From Haloarcula laminariae (GTDB lineage: Archaea; Halobacteriota; Halobacteria; Halobacteriales; Haloarculaceae), in the NCBI RefSeq assembly GCF_025457605.1, contig NZ_JAMZFY010000002.1, positions 558,001 through 622,000 on the forward strand: a stretch of DNA of 64,000 nucleotides, given 5' to 3'. The notes under the pieces were generated by a model. The model saw only the letters and a list, made by a program, of their open reading frames with translations. It was not told the DNA's origin and did not search any database. How positions within the stretch are numbered: position 1 is the stretch's first letter; each line of letters opens with the position of its first letter. The position numbers and the translations under genes are program-made. Below are positions 1-8,252 of this stretch, piece by piece.

Positions 1-160
1 GGACCTCCGCGACCGAGTCGCCGGTGTTGAACGCCGAGGCGTCCGCGTCGTTGGTCGCGGGTGCGGACTGGCCGCCGACCCCGTACGCGAGGGAGCCGAC
101 GACGACGGCGAGGACCAGGACCCCGACGAAGACGCCGGCGCGTTTCGCGGCGCTACTCAT
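1..160 (-). CDS. Membrane-anchored protein, N-terminal part only
   Basis: The gene runs off the left edge, so only about 53 residues are visible. It starts with ATG at 160 and reads MSSAAKRAGVFVGVLVLAVV..., a short basic stretch followed by one hydrophobic segment (about residues 8-28) and then an Ala/Ser/Asp-rich region, so the rest is probably exported and anchored by this helix. The start overlaps the last 8 bases of the upstream sppA gene, which points to translational coupling and a shared transcript. The family cannot be named from this fragment. Confidence 0.7.
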   Translation of the reverse strand, partial: MSSAAKRAGVFVGVLVLAVVVGSLAYGVGGQSAPATNDADASAFNTGDSVAEV

Positions 161-1085
161 CGCGAACACCTCCCTGGGCGGTGTCGTTGTACGGGGTCTG
201 TTCGTTCTCCAGCGTGCCGTAGAGCATGAGGAATCTGATTCTGTCGACGCCGCTGTTGCCGCTCGCCGACTCCTCGGCGGTCGCGGTGCTGTTCGCGTCT
301 GTACCGTTCGATGTCAGCAGGCTCAGCGACTGCGTCGGGTCGGCCGGGTCCCGGTAGCTCACCTGGTAGTTCGAGACGCCGGCGTCGTCGGCGGCCGCCG
401 CGATGGCGTCCTCGGTGTTCCCGAGCTCGTCAGCGTAGCCGGCCTCGACCGCGCGGCCGCCGACGAAGACGGTCGCCTCCGCGACCGTCTCGCGGGGGAC
501 GGTGAGGTTGTCACCGCGTTCTTGCATCACCGAGCCGACGAACGCGCGCCGCATCGACTCGATTGCGGCGTAGTACTCGTCCTGTGTCATCTGGCCGGCC
601 TTGTCCGGGCCGGTGGTGACGCCGCTCGGGAGGCCACTCGACGGGACCGCCCCGCGGACGCCGACGCTGCCGACGAGGCTGCCCGGCGTGACGAAGATGC
701 CGTCACTGGGAATGGCGGCGTAGTATCCGCCCGAGGCGGCGGCGCCCCCGACGCTCGTGTACACCGGCTTCTCGTTCGAGAGCCGCTTTATCGACATGTA
801 CATCGATTCGCTGGCCGGGGCACTGCCACCGGGGGTGTTGATGTCCAGTACGACTGCTTTCACGGAGTCGTTGTTCCGGAGGGCGCGGATTTCCTGGACG
901 GTCTGCTCTGCGGACCCTTCAGTTATCGGTTCGTCTATACTTACCACGACGACGTGGTTCTGATTGCTTTCCGCGACTGCCACCGCGTACGGTGCCACTG
1001 CGGCGCCGATGAGGAGGGCGACGATCGCGAGGACTGTGTACGACTGGAGGGCAGTCGCCACATATTCATCAATTTGATTATCCAT
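153..1085 (-). CDS. sppA: Signal peptide peptidase SppA (S49 family)
   Basis: This is a 310-residue membrane serine protease expected to cleave leftover signal peptides in the membrane. One transmembrane helix (about residues 17-38) is followed by the ClpP-like S49 core. The SGGYYAA motif gives the probable nucleophile Ser118, and Lys162 is a plausible general base. A Ser/Thr/Asn-rich tail follows (about residues 260-290). The frame is open further upstream, but the start at 1085 is preferred because a TATA-like box lies inside that extension and the N-terminus then gives a normal anchor. It overlaps the next gene by 8 bases. Confidence 0.9.
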   Translation of the reverse strand: MDNQIDEYVATALQSYTVLAIVALLIGAAVAPYAVAVAESNQNHVVVVSIDEPITEGSAEQTVQEIRALRNNDSVKAVVLDINTPGGSAPASESMYMSIKRLSNEKPVYTSVGGAAASGGYYAAIPSDGIFVTPGSLVGSVGVRGAVPSSGLPSGVTTGPDKAGQMTQDEYYAAIESMRRAFVGSVMQERGDNLTVPRETVAEATVFVGGRAVEAGYADELGNTEDAIAAAADDAGVSNYQVSYRDPADPTQSLSLLTSNGTDANSTATAEESASGNSGVDRIRFLMLYGTLENEQTPYNDTAQGGVRDE

Positions 1086-1115
1086 GGGCACTACATTTCG
1101 CCGGTAACGCGTATA

Positions 1116-1126
1116 GATTATAAAAC
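1116..1126 (-). promoter_or_regulatory. TATA-like box of sppA
   Basis: On the minus strand the bases read GTTTTATAATC, about 30-40 bases before the ATG at 1085. That spacing fits a very short 5' leader and argues against the longer reading of the sppA frame. Confidence 0.6.
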
Positions 1127-1217
1127 TACATGACTGGACCAAGCGGCGCACAGCTTCAAACAGCGTCGGTCACGGCGATATGGCAAGGTTCCTTATGCTC
1201 GCCCTGCAAGCGCCGAT

Positions 1218-3191
1218 ATGGACCAACGGACGCCACCCCAGACCGAGGAGGGCTGGTACGTGCTCCACGACTGTCGCCGCGTCGACTGGGACGCCTGGCG
1301 CGACGCCCCCGAGCGGGCGCGTGACCGAGCGCTCACGGAGGGTATCGACTTCCTCGAGGGATACGAATCGGTCGCGGACGCCGAGGAGGGCCAGACGGCT
1401 GTCTACACCGTCATGGGCCACAAGGCCGATATCATGATACTGCATCTGCGGCCGACGATGGCCGACTTGGACGCCGCGGAGCGCCACTTCGAGCAGACCG
1501 ACTTCGCGGCGTTCACCGAGCAGGCCTACTCCTACGTCTCGGTCACGGAGGCGTCGGGCTACACGGAGAAGTCCCGGGAGTACTTCGACGGCGAGGTCGA
1601 CGACGACTCCGGCCTGGCCCAGTACATCCAGGCGCGGCTCCACCCCGACGTGCCCGACGAGGAGTTCGTCTGCTTCTACCCCATGAGCAAGCGCCGGGAC
1701 CCCGAACAGAACTGGTACGACACCGACTTCGAGGAGCGGGCCGCCCACATCAAGCGCCACGGCGACATCGGCCGGGGCTACGGCGGGGACGTGAACCAGA
1801 TGATCTGTGGCTCCATCGGCTTCGACGACTGGGAGTGGGGCATCACGCTGTGGAGCGAGGACATGACCAACATCAAAGAGCTGCTGACGGAGATGCGCTT
1901 TGACCCCTCGACCTCCAAGTTCGCGGAGTTCGGCCCGTTCTACGTCGGCCGCCGGTTCGAGCCGGCGGACCTCCCCGCCGTCATGGCCGGGCACAGGGTC
2001 CCGACCGACGACGCGGCGGGACAGCCGGCCGGCAACGACCCGGCCCACGCGACGGCGACCGACGGCCACGCGGTCGCCGACTCCGGCCACGCCGCCGGCG
2101 ACACCGGCAGTCACGGCAACGCCCACCCCGGAAGCGCCGGCGAGGGCGACCACCCACACGGCGACGACACCGCAGATGCGGACCACCCGACGAGCGACGG
2201 GACGGACAGCGGCGGGGGCGGCACCGGCGGCCGGCCCGACGTCTCCGGGGACTTTGAGGAGGTCGACGACGCCGCGGGGCGGCTCGGCCGGCTCGGCCTC
2301 CACGAGGGCGAGAGCTACGACGCCGGCGACTACGCGCTCGTCTACCACTCCTCGGCCGACGCCGAGGACCTCGTCGACGAGGTCGAGGAGCTCACCGAGA
2401 GCTTCGACCACTACGACCGCCACGTGACGACGACCGTGCGGGCCCAGAGCGGCCAGAGCTACGTCGTCAGCATCTGGACCGCCAAGGAGGCCGCCGAGAC
2501 CGCCGCCGGCTTCCTCGGCGACCTGGCGGGTATCGAGGAGCGCGTCGGCGGCCCGCTCGGGGAAGCGAGCGATGACGCTGACAGCGGCGAACAGGCCGCC
2601 GCCTCCTCCCAGTCCATCCGCGAGGAACTGGACGCCGAGGGCGTCTACGCCGGCCAGCCACACGGCGAGGACGTCTACGCCTTAGTCGTGTACTCCGAGA
2701 CCGACCCCGAGACGCTGGCCGACGAGGTCGCGGACCTGCGGGACGCCTTCGACCGCTACGACACGCACGTGCGGACGACCGTCTACCGGGACGCCGACTC
2801 CGACACCACCGCCGTCGCCTCGCTGTGGGACACCGAGGACGCCGCCGGCACCGCGAGCGACTACCTCACCGACCTCCCCGGCGTCGTCCATCGACAGGCC
2901 GAGCGCGACGGCTTCGGGACGATGGGGATGTTCTACACCGTCAAGCCGGAGTACCGCGAGGAGTTCGTCGAGAAGTTCGACACCGTCGGCGGCCTGCTCG
3001 AAGAGATGGACGGCCACCGCGAGACCGCGCTGTTGGCGAACCGCGACGACGCGAACGACATGTTCATCGCCAGCCAGTGGGACAGCAAGGAGGACGCCAT
3101 GGCCTTCTTCCGTTCCGACGAGTTCTCCGAGACCGTCAGCTGGGGCCGTGACGTGCTGGCGGACCGCCCGCGACACGTCTTCCTGGCCTGA
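1218..3191 (+). CDS. pitA: PitA-type fusion: chlorite dismutase-like (HemQ/ChdC) domain plus ABM domain
   Basis: A 657-residue haem-binding-type protein. Residues about 10-250 are a chlorite dismutase/HemQ-like domain with FYPMSKRR, NWY (Tyr167, aligning with the catalytic Tyr of coproheme decarboxylases) and HGDIGR (His181, aligning with the proximal haem ligand), then GSIGFDDWEWG. A Gly/Asp linker (about 265-325) carries eight His. Two related modules follow (about 350-440 and 470-555; HYDRHVTTTV versus RYDTHVRTTV), then an ABM-like domain (about 567-657). The fusion is typical of Haloferax PitA; the duplicated middle makes this copy larger. The likely role is haem synthesis or haem chemistry; the exact reaction is inferred. 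It is a stand-alone gene, convergent with the next one. Confidence 0.9.
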   Translation: MDQRTPPQTEEGWYVLHDCRRVDWDAWRDAPERARDRALTEGIDFLEGYESVADAEEGQTAVYTVMGHKADIMILHLRPTMADLDAAERHFEQTDFAAFTEQAYSYVSVTEASGYTEKSREYFDGEVDDDSGLAQYIQARLHPDVPDEEFVCFYPMSKRRDPEQNWYDTDFEERAAHIKRHGDIGRGYGGDVNQMICGSIGFDDWEWGITLWSEDMTNIKELLTEMRFDPSTSKFAEFGPFYVGRRFEPADLPAVMAGHRVPTDDAAGQPAGNDPAHATATDGHAVADSGHAAGDTGSHGNAHPGSAGEGDHPHGDDTADADHPTSDGTDSGGGGTGGRPDVSGDFEEVDDAAGRLGRLGLHEGESYDAGDYALVYHSSADAEDLVDEVEELTESFDHYDRHVTTTVRAQSGQSYVVSIWTAKEAAETAAGFLGDLAGIEERVGGPLGEASDDADSGEQAAASSQSIREELDAEGVYAGQPHGEDVYALVVYSETDPETLADEVADLRDAFDRYDTHVRTTVYRDADSDTTAVASLWDTEDAAGTASDYLTDLPGVVHRQAERDGFGTMGMFYTVKPEYREEFVEKFDTVGGLLEEMDGHRETALLANRDDANDMFIASQWDSKEDAMAFFRSDEFSETVSWGRDVLADRPRHVFLA

Positions 3192-3222
3192 CCTCACACG
3201 CCGGCTTTCCGCGCTCCCCGAT

Positions 3223-3990
3223 TCACGCTTTTCGCGCGACGAACCGCAGTCGTCGGTAGTCGGCCGTCCACCTCCCCGTCTCGGGGTCGTACAGGTCCGG
3301 CCGCAGTCGCCCCTCGACGCCGTCCAGTATCGCCGTGCGCTCCGCCTCGGACACCCCGTCGAGCAGCTCGTCGCCGAACATCTCGACCCACTCCCGTAGC
3401 CCGGACTCACCGCCCTCCAGCTCCGTCGGCCGGTCGAACAGCACGGCCTCGGTGACCTCCAGTCCGTGGCGCTCCAGCCGGGGCGCGTACTCGCCGACAC
3501 TCGGGAAGTACCACGGGCTGTCGGCGTCGTAGCCCCGGTCGGCCAGTTCGGCCCGGACGGCGTTCTCGACCCGCGAGACGTTTCCACGGCCTCCCAACTC
3601 CGCGACGAAGCGGCCGCCGTCGGCGAGTGCCTCGTCGACCATCGCCAGCACCGCGTCGTGGTCCTCGTCGGGTACCCAGTGGAGCGCGGCGTTGGAGAAG
3701 ACGGCGTCGAACGCGCCGTTGGGCTCGTACTCCCGTGCATCGGCCACCTCGAACGTCAGGTCCGGATAGCTCTCACGGGCCTGTTCGACCATCGATTCGG
3801 CGGCGTCGATACCGACCACGTCGACGCCGCTGTCGGCGATAGCCGCCGTCAGGGTCCCCGTGCCACAGCCGAGGTCGAGGACACGCTCGCCGGGCTGGGG
3901 GGCCAGCAGTCCGACCACGTCCGCGCCGTACTCCGCCACGAAGCCGTGGCCCTCGTCGTAGTCGTCGGGGTCCCACTCGTTTTCGGGCAT
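3223..3990 (-). CDS. Class I SAM-dependent methyltransferase
   Basis: A 255-residue cytosolic Rossmann-fold methyltransferase. Motif I (VLDLGCGTGTLT, about residues 37-48), the acidic residue ending beta-2 (GIDAAES), and the substrate-side segment FSNAALHWV are all visible, as in trans-aconitate 2-methyltransferase-like and ubiquinone/menaquinone-type enzymes. The FSNAALHWV pattern is closest to the trans-aconitate group, but the substrate cannot be read from sequence. It starts with ATG at 3990 and faces away from sufU by about 55 bases. Confidence 0.85.
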   Translation of the reverse strand: MPENEWDPDDYDEGHGFVAEYGADVVGLLAPQPGERVLDLGCGTGTLTAAIADSGVDVVGIDAAESMVEQARESYPDLTFEVADAREYEPNGAFDAVFSNAALHWVPDEDHDAVLAMVDEALADGGRFVAELGGRGNVSRVENAVRAELADRGYDADSPWYFPSVGEYAPRLERHGLEVTEAVLFDRPTELEGGESGLREWVEMFGDELLDGVSEAERTAILDGVEGRLRPDLYDPETGRWTADYRRLRFVARKA

Positions 3991-4044
3991 GCTTCCCCCG
4001 ACGGGCGAGCGGCTGTAAAAGGTGTCGCGAGCGTCAGCGCCGTC

Positions 4045-4473
4045 TCAGTCGTCGTCTTCGGTGGTCGTCCGGTCGATGTCGAGCTCGTCGAAGTAGATGT
4101 CGGCGCCGTCCTGGGCGACCTTCTCGGCCAGCACCGCACACTTGATTCGCATCGGGGAGATGTCGACCCCGAGCATGTCGACGATGTCGTCACGGTCCAT
4201 CTCGCGGAGCTCCTCGACGGCCATCCCGTGGAGCCGCTCGGAGAGCATCGACGCCGACGCCTGGGAGATGGCACAGCCGTCCCCGCGGAAGGCGACCCGT
4301 TCGATGGTCTCCTCGTTCTCGTCGAGCAGTACGTCCATCCGTATCTCGTCGCCACACATCGGGTTCTCGCCCACGTGTGTGAACGTCGGATTCTCGAGCT
4401 CCCCCGTGTTGCGGGGGTTCTTGTAGTGGTCGAGAATCTGCTGCCGGTACATATCCGAGCCTCCGATACCCAT
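4045..4473 (-). CDS. sufU: Iron-sulfur cluster assembly scaffold (SufU/IscU-like)
   Basis: A 142-residue scaffold or sulfur-relay protein for Fe-S cluster assembly. The signature start MYRQQILDHYKNPRN is present, as are the three conserved Cys in NPMCGDEI, DGCAIS and IKCAVL. I chose the ATG at 4473 (MGIGGSDMYRQ) because family members begin just before DMYRQ; an upstream ATG at 4494 would add seven residues. Its probable partner SufS lies 0.7 kb away on the same strand, with one lipoprotein gene between them on the other strand. SufU versus IscU cannot be settled by eye. Confidence 0.88.
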   Translation of the reverse strand: MGIGGSDMYRQQILDHYKNPRNTGELENPTFTHVGENPMCGDEIRMDVLLDENEETIERVAFRGDGCAISQASASMLSERLHGMAVEELREMDRDDIVDMLGVDISPMRIKCAVLAEKVAQDGADIYFDELDIDRTTTEDDD

Positions 4474-4663
4474 TGTTGAACTTCCATAGGACACTGCGGC
4501 GGATAAGGGTTACCTCTGGGCCGGTTTGCCGTGACGGCCGGCCGAACGTACTGGCCCCTGGCCGGGTTCGTGCGGTTCTGGGAGCGGTCGAGACACCCGT
4601 CGGCGACGGCCGTTCGTCCGAGTGACCGTAACCAATAAGCCCGGCACCGACCTGGGTTTCCGG

Positions 4664-5098
4664 ATGCAACGCCGCTCACTCCTCGCTACAGTGGGGACGG
4701 GTATCGCTACCGCTGTGGCCGGGTGCGCCGACGACGGGTCCGAGTCGCCGACGCCGACACCGACGCCGGGGCCCGCCGAGTCGGAACTGCGTCTCAGCGT
4801 GGAAAACACCAGTTCGACAGTCCAGGACGTGGGCTTTCTGCTACGGACGACACGGGGCAACAGCACCACGGTCGAGGCATTCGAACTGACCGACATCGGG
4901 CCGGGTGAGACACGGACCCGGGACCCCCAGGAGCTACCCGCCGGGACGTACGAACTGGAGGTAGAGCTCCGGACGCTCTCGATGCGGACGACGAGCGACT
5001 GGGCCGGCCGCGACTGTCCGGTGAAAGATATCGACCTCGAACTCAGGGCGGACGGCTTCCGATTCCGGGACGCCTGTCCGGACACCGACGACCAGTAG
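4664..5098 (+). CDS. Haloarchaeal lipoprotein, unknown function
   Basis: A 144-residue exported protein. The N-terminus MQRRSLLATVGTG...AVAGC is a Tat-like signal with an AGC lipobox, followed by a Thr/Pro-rich spacer and a domain that looks beta-sandwich-like (alternating hydrophobic strands). The mature part has two Cys (in GRDCPVK and RDACPDT) that could form a disulfide. The ATG at 4664 is chosen over an earlier in-frame codon because it places the signal peptide at the N-terminus. No family is recognised. It lies between sufU and sufS but on the opposite strand. Confidence 0.8.
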   Translation: MQRRSLLATVGTGIATAVAGCADDGSESPTPTPTPGPAESELRLSVENTSSTVQDVGFLLRTTRGNSTTVEAFELTDIGPGETRTRDPQELPAGTYELEVELRTLSMRTTSDWAGRDCPVKDIDLELRADGFRFRDACPDTDDQ

Positions 5099-5159
5099 CT
5101 CGCGTCGGCCGCCGGGCGGTGCGGCACTGATTGATGCCTCGGTTACCGCGGGGAGGCCG

Positions 5160-6407
5160 TCACGCGAACAGCTGTCTGGCGTCGTCTATCGCCTCGACCA
5201 GCTTGTCCACTTCCTCTTTGGTGTTGTAGACGTAGAAGGAGGCCCGCGCGGAGGCGGAGATGCCCAGCTTGTCGTGGAGCGGCTGGGTGCAGTGGTCGCC
5301 GGCCCGAATCGCCACGGCGGAGTCGTTGAGGATAGAGGAGAGGTCGTGGGCGTGGACCGACTGGAGGTTGAAGGAGACGAGACCGCCCCGCTCGACGCCG
5401 GCGGGCGGGCCGAGGATGTCGATGTCGCCCTCGCCCTCCAGCTGTTCGATGGCGTACTGTGCGAGCTCGTTCTCGTGGCGACGGACGGCGTCCATCCCGA
5501 TGTCGTCCAGATAGTCACAGGCCTCCGCCAGCGCGATGCCCTGGCAGATGACGGGCGTGCCGGCCTCGAACTTCCAGGGGAGGTCGTTCCACTTCGACTC
5601 CTCGAAGGTGACCTTCTTTATCATCTCGCCGCCGTAGAGGTACGGCTCCATCTCCTCCAAGATGTGTTTCTTGCCGTAGAGGACGCCGATGCCGGTCGGG
5701 CCGGCCATCTTGTGACCGGAAAAGGCGAGGAAGTCGGCGTCGATGGCCTCCACGTCGACGGGGCGGTTCGGCACCGACTGGGCGCCGTCGACGAAGATGT
5801 AGGCGCCGTGGTCGTGGGCGATGTCGGCAAGCTCCGAGACCGGGTTCACGGTCCCCAGCGTGTTCGAGACGTGGACGACGCTGACCATCGCCGTGTCGTC
5901 GCCGATGAGTTCGCGGGCGTGGTCCATGTTCAGGCTGCCGTCGTCCTCGACCTCGATGTACCGGCAGGTCGCGCCAGTCTTTTTACATATCTGCTGCCAG
6001 GTCACCAGCGAGGCGTGATGTTCCATCTCCGTGAGGACGACCTCGTCCTCGGGGCCGAGTTCGTTCAGCCCCCAGGCGTAGGCGACGAGGTTCTCGCTCT
6101 CGGTGGTGTTCTTCGTGAAGACGATCTCCTCGCGTCCGCCTGAGGCGCCGATGAACTCGGCGACGCGGTCGTGGGCCTCCTCGTAGGCGACGGAGGCCTC
6201 CTGGCTCAGCTGGTGGAGGCCCCGATGGACGTTGGCGTTCGTCGTCCGGTAGTAGTCGGCGATGGTCTCGACGACACACTCGGGGGTCTGTGTCGTCGCG
6301 GCGTTGTCGAGATAGACGAGCTGCTCGCCCCCGAACTCCCGCTGGAGGATGGGGTACTCCGCCCGGATGGCCTCCACGTCGAGGGGGTCGATATCGGTTT
6401 GTCCCAT
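5160..6407 (-). CDS. sufS: Cysteine desulfurase SufS
   Basis: A 415-residue PLP-dependent class V aminotransferase-fold enzyme that takes sulfur from cysteine for Fe-S assembly. PLP-binding features are seen: HVSNTLG, VDGAQSVPN, and the Schiff-base Lys in SGHKMAGPTGIG. The active-site Cys is in RAGDHCTQPLH, the group II (SufS) arrangement. Length is normal. The ATG at 6407 is preceded by a perfect palindrome at 6441-6456 that overlaps the expected promoter, suggesting regulation. SufBCD is not in this window. Confidence 0.95.
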   Translation of the reverse strand: MGQTDIDPLDVEAIRAEYPILQREFGGEQLVYLDNAATTQTPECVVETIADYYRTTNANVHRGLHQLSQEASVAYEEAHDRVAEFIGASGGREEIVFTKNTTESENLVAYAWGLNELGPEDEVVLTEMEHHASLVTWQQICKKTGATCRYIEVEDDGSLNMDHARELIGDDTAMVSVVHVSNTLGTVNPVSELADIAHDHGAYIFVDGAQSVPNRPVDVEAIDADFLAFSGHKMAGPTGIGVLYGKKHILEEMEPYLYGGEMIKKVTFEESKWNDLPWKFEAGTPVICQGIALAEACDYLDDIGMDAVRRHENELAQYAIEQLEGEGDIDILGPPAGVERGGLVSFNLQSVHAHDLSSILNDSAVAIRAGDHCTQPLHDKLGISASARASFYVYNTKEEVDKLVEAIDDARQLFA

Positions 6408-6440
6408 TAGCTACTGACAGGGGTTGGCCGCAGAACTTTC

Positions 6441-6456
6441 TTTTGGTTCACCAAAA
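6441..6456. promoter_or_regulatory. Perfect palindrome upstream of sufS, operator candidate
   Basis: TTTTGGT-TC-ACCAAAA is a perfect 7-bp inverted repeat with a 2-bp centre, 34-49 bases before the sufS ATG, where the BRE/TATA region of a short-leader transcript would lie. It could be bound by a dimeric repressor sensing Fe-S or iron status. The regulator is not identified. Confidence 0.55.
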
Positions 6457-6546
6457 CCACGGTTTGCCCGGCCCGAAATCGGCCGGTACAGCTCGGCCGT
6501 CCTTGGCCCCGGACCGCCCTTCCTGTCGGAAAATGCGAACGTTTGT

Positions 6547-6581
6547 TGATAAATACGCCCCGTTCGAGGCCCCGTTTATCA
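6547..6581. repeat. Interrupted inverted repeat in the sufS/CBM intergenic region
   Basis: TGATAAA (6547-6553) and TTTATCA (6575-6581) are perfect complements 21 bases apart. They lie in the AT-richer part of the 229-base gap that must hold the promoter of the gene at 6637. This could be an operator or chance in AT-rich sequence. Confidence 0.3.
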
Positions 6582-6636
6582 GCCGCTGAAATATTGACAA
6601 TCATTTTACGAGAGTACGTGCATAGGTGGCACACCG

Positions 6637-7155
6637 ATGGGGGACCCAGACGACCGACGCTCCGAGCCGGTGAAACAGCCCGATGGGGGCGTGATTCAGC
6701 GCGACAGGGGACAGCGCGCCCGCTCGCTCCGACCGACCGGGACCCACGAACAGCCGGGTATTGAGCGCCACGAGGTGCCCGGCACAGTCCGCGTCGGCGA
6801 CTACCACGAGTACCACCACGCCGACCGGTGGGACGCGGTCGACACCCCGCTGCGCGGGGAAAGCGACATCGACTGGCTCGCCAGCGACGAGTGGCTCGCC
6901 TATGACGTCTCCGTTCAGGCGGCCGGGAGCTACGAACTGGCGCTCGCAGTCGCCGCGGCCGACAGCTTCGGCGGCGGCGACCTCGGCGTGGTCGTCGACG
7001 ACGAGCCGCTCCGGCGGCTCCAGTTCGACGCGACGGGCGGGTGGTACGACTGGGCGGCGGTCACGACCGAAATCGAGCTCCCCCGGGGCGTCCACACCGT
7101 CCGGCTGGTCGTCTTCGAGGGCGGCTGGAAGCTCAAACAGTTACAGTTCCGCTAG
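6637..7155 (+). CDS. CBM6-like carbohydrate-binding protein without signal peptide
   Basis: 172 residues. The first 45 or so are charged and look disordered. The rest resembles a CBM6/CBM35-type beta-sandwich: GDYHEYHH near the start, DIDWLASDEWLAYDVSVQ, GSYELALAVAA, and the closing GVHTVRLVVFEGGWKLKQL. There is no catalytic domain and no signal peptide or lipobox, so it is either cytosolic or part of a complex. An intracellular ligand such as a glycan or nucleotide sugar is only a guess. Its stop overlaps the convergent DUF424 gene by 4 bases. Confidence 0.75.
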   Translation: MGDPDDRRSEPVKQPDGGVIQRDRGQRARSLRPTGTHEQPGIERHEVPGTVRVGDYHEYHHADRWDAVDTPLRGESDIDWLASDEWLAYDVSVQAAGSYELALAVAAADSFGGGDLGVVVDDEPLRRLQFDATGGWYDWAAVTTEIELPRGVHTVRLVVFEGGWKLKQLQFR

Positions 7156-7442
7156 AGCCAGAGCAGCTGGGCGTGGCGAGTGCCGTCCACGTCCAGGACG
7201 TTGTCCTCGTCGACGAAGCCGTGTTCGACGGCCACGTCCACGCTCTCGGTACCGACGATGTTGGCGACGCTACAGCGCGCGAGGCTGTCAACCACCTCGT
7301 CCTCGGAGGCGTCGTCGCCGCCGTAGAACTCCTCGGTGACCGTCAGCGAGACGGGGCCGTCCTCGAAGGTCTCGCCCATGACATCGGGGTCACAGACGGA
7401 GACGAGCAGCCCCTCGTCGGTCTCGCGCTCGTTGAGTATCAT
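7152..7442 (-). CDS. DUF424 family protein
   Basis: A 96-residue archaeal protein of the DUF424 type: it begins MILNERETDEGLLVSVCD and continues DVMGETFEDG, the family's conserved N-terminus. The family is widely conserved in archaea and has no settled function; a link to RNA or translation is often suggested. The ATG at 7442 overlaps the stop of the upstream TPR gene (7439) by 4 bases, so the two are translationally coupled. Confidence 0.88.
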   Translation of the reverse strand: MILNERETDEGLLVSVCDPDVMGETFEDGPVSLTVTEEFYGGDDASEDEVVDSLARCSVANIVGTESVDVAVEHGFVDEDNVLDVDGTRHAQLLWL

Positions 7443-8170
7443 TCGAGCAGCTGCTGTTCGGCCTCGTCGCGAAGCTCCTCGACCTCCTCGGCCAGCTCCT
7501 CGGCCTCGTCGTACTTGCCCAGCTCCTCGAGGGCGCGGGCCTTCTCCTCTAACACGTCGGCGTTCCGGAAGCTCAGGCGAATCGCGTTGTCGAAGGCGTC
7601 GACGGCGTCCTCGGCCAGCCCCCGCTCCAGCAGGAAGAAGCCGCGGTTGTACCACGCCTCGCCGAAGCGCGGGTCGATTTCGACCGCTCGCTCGGCGTGT
7701 TCCAGCGCCTGCTCGGTTCGGCCCGACTCCCACAGGGCGTAGGCGAGGTTCGTCTCGGCGGTGGCGGCGTGGTCGGACTCCTCGTTGAAGTTGAGCGCCT
7801 CCTTGTAGGCGCCGATGGCGGCGTCCCACTCCTCAAGCTGGGCGTGGGCCGCGCCCTTGTTTGTCCAGGCCTCCTGCTGGAGCCGCTCGTCCTCGGTGAA
7901 CTGGGCGACCCGCTCGAACGTCTCGGCGGCCTGCTCGTGGCGGTTGATGTGCATGTACTCCAGGCCGACATCGAGCAACTGCTCGGGGTCGACGGCGTCG
8001 GAGCTGACGTTGCGCCGGTCGAGCATGTCCGTCAGCACTCGGGAGTCGACCGGGTCGACCTTGTCGGGGTCCACTTCGAGCTCCGGCGGTTCGAGATTGA
8101 ACCCCTCGTACGTGTCGTCGAACCCCTGGCCCTCCGAGAACTGGTGGTCCTCGCGCTCGCGGTCTGTCAT
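7439..8170 (-). CDS. Tetratricopeptide repeat protein
   Basis: A 243-residue soluble protein with about four TPR units from residue 65 on. Telltale segments are GLEYMHINRHEQAAETFERV, AIGAYKEALNF, ALEHAERAVEIDPRFGEAWYNRG and DAVDAFDNAIRLS. The first 60 residues are acidic and the last 40 form a charged helix. TPR arrays serve as protein-protein scaffolds; the partner is unknown, though coupling to DUF424 suggests a joint role. The ATG at 8170 is divergent from thpR. Confidence 0.88.
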   Translation of the reverse strand: MTDREREDHQFSEGQGFDDTYEGFNLEPPELEVDPDKVDPVDSRVLTDMLDRRNVSSDAVDPEQLLDVGLEYMHINRHEQAAETFERVAQFTEDERLQQEAWTNKGAAHAQLEEWDAAIGAYKEALNFNEESDHAATAETNLAYALWESGRTEQALEHAERAVEIDPRFGEAWYNRGFFLLERGLAEDAVDAFDNAIRLSFRNADVLEEKARALEELGKYDEAEELAEEVEELRDEAEQQLLE

Positions 8171-8252
8171 TACCCTTGATTGACGGTCAGGCGGGTTAAG
8201 GGCTACGTCCCGGGCCAGTCAGTTCCAAGTGCGCCCGGACGGTACCGCACAC

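Noticed and set aside
24-1133. A 369-residue plus-strand frame opposite sppA
   Set aside because: sppA has catalytic Ser/Lys motifs and a promoter at the right spot; the opposite frame has neither.
1170-2663. A 497-residue minus-strand frame
   Set aside because: It is the antisense shadow of pitA; Val/Gly/Arg-rich without recognisable motif.
4045-6407. A complete suf operon
   Set aside because: sufU-like and sufS are near each other but separated by an opposite-strand lipoprotein gene, and sufB, sufC and sufD are absent.
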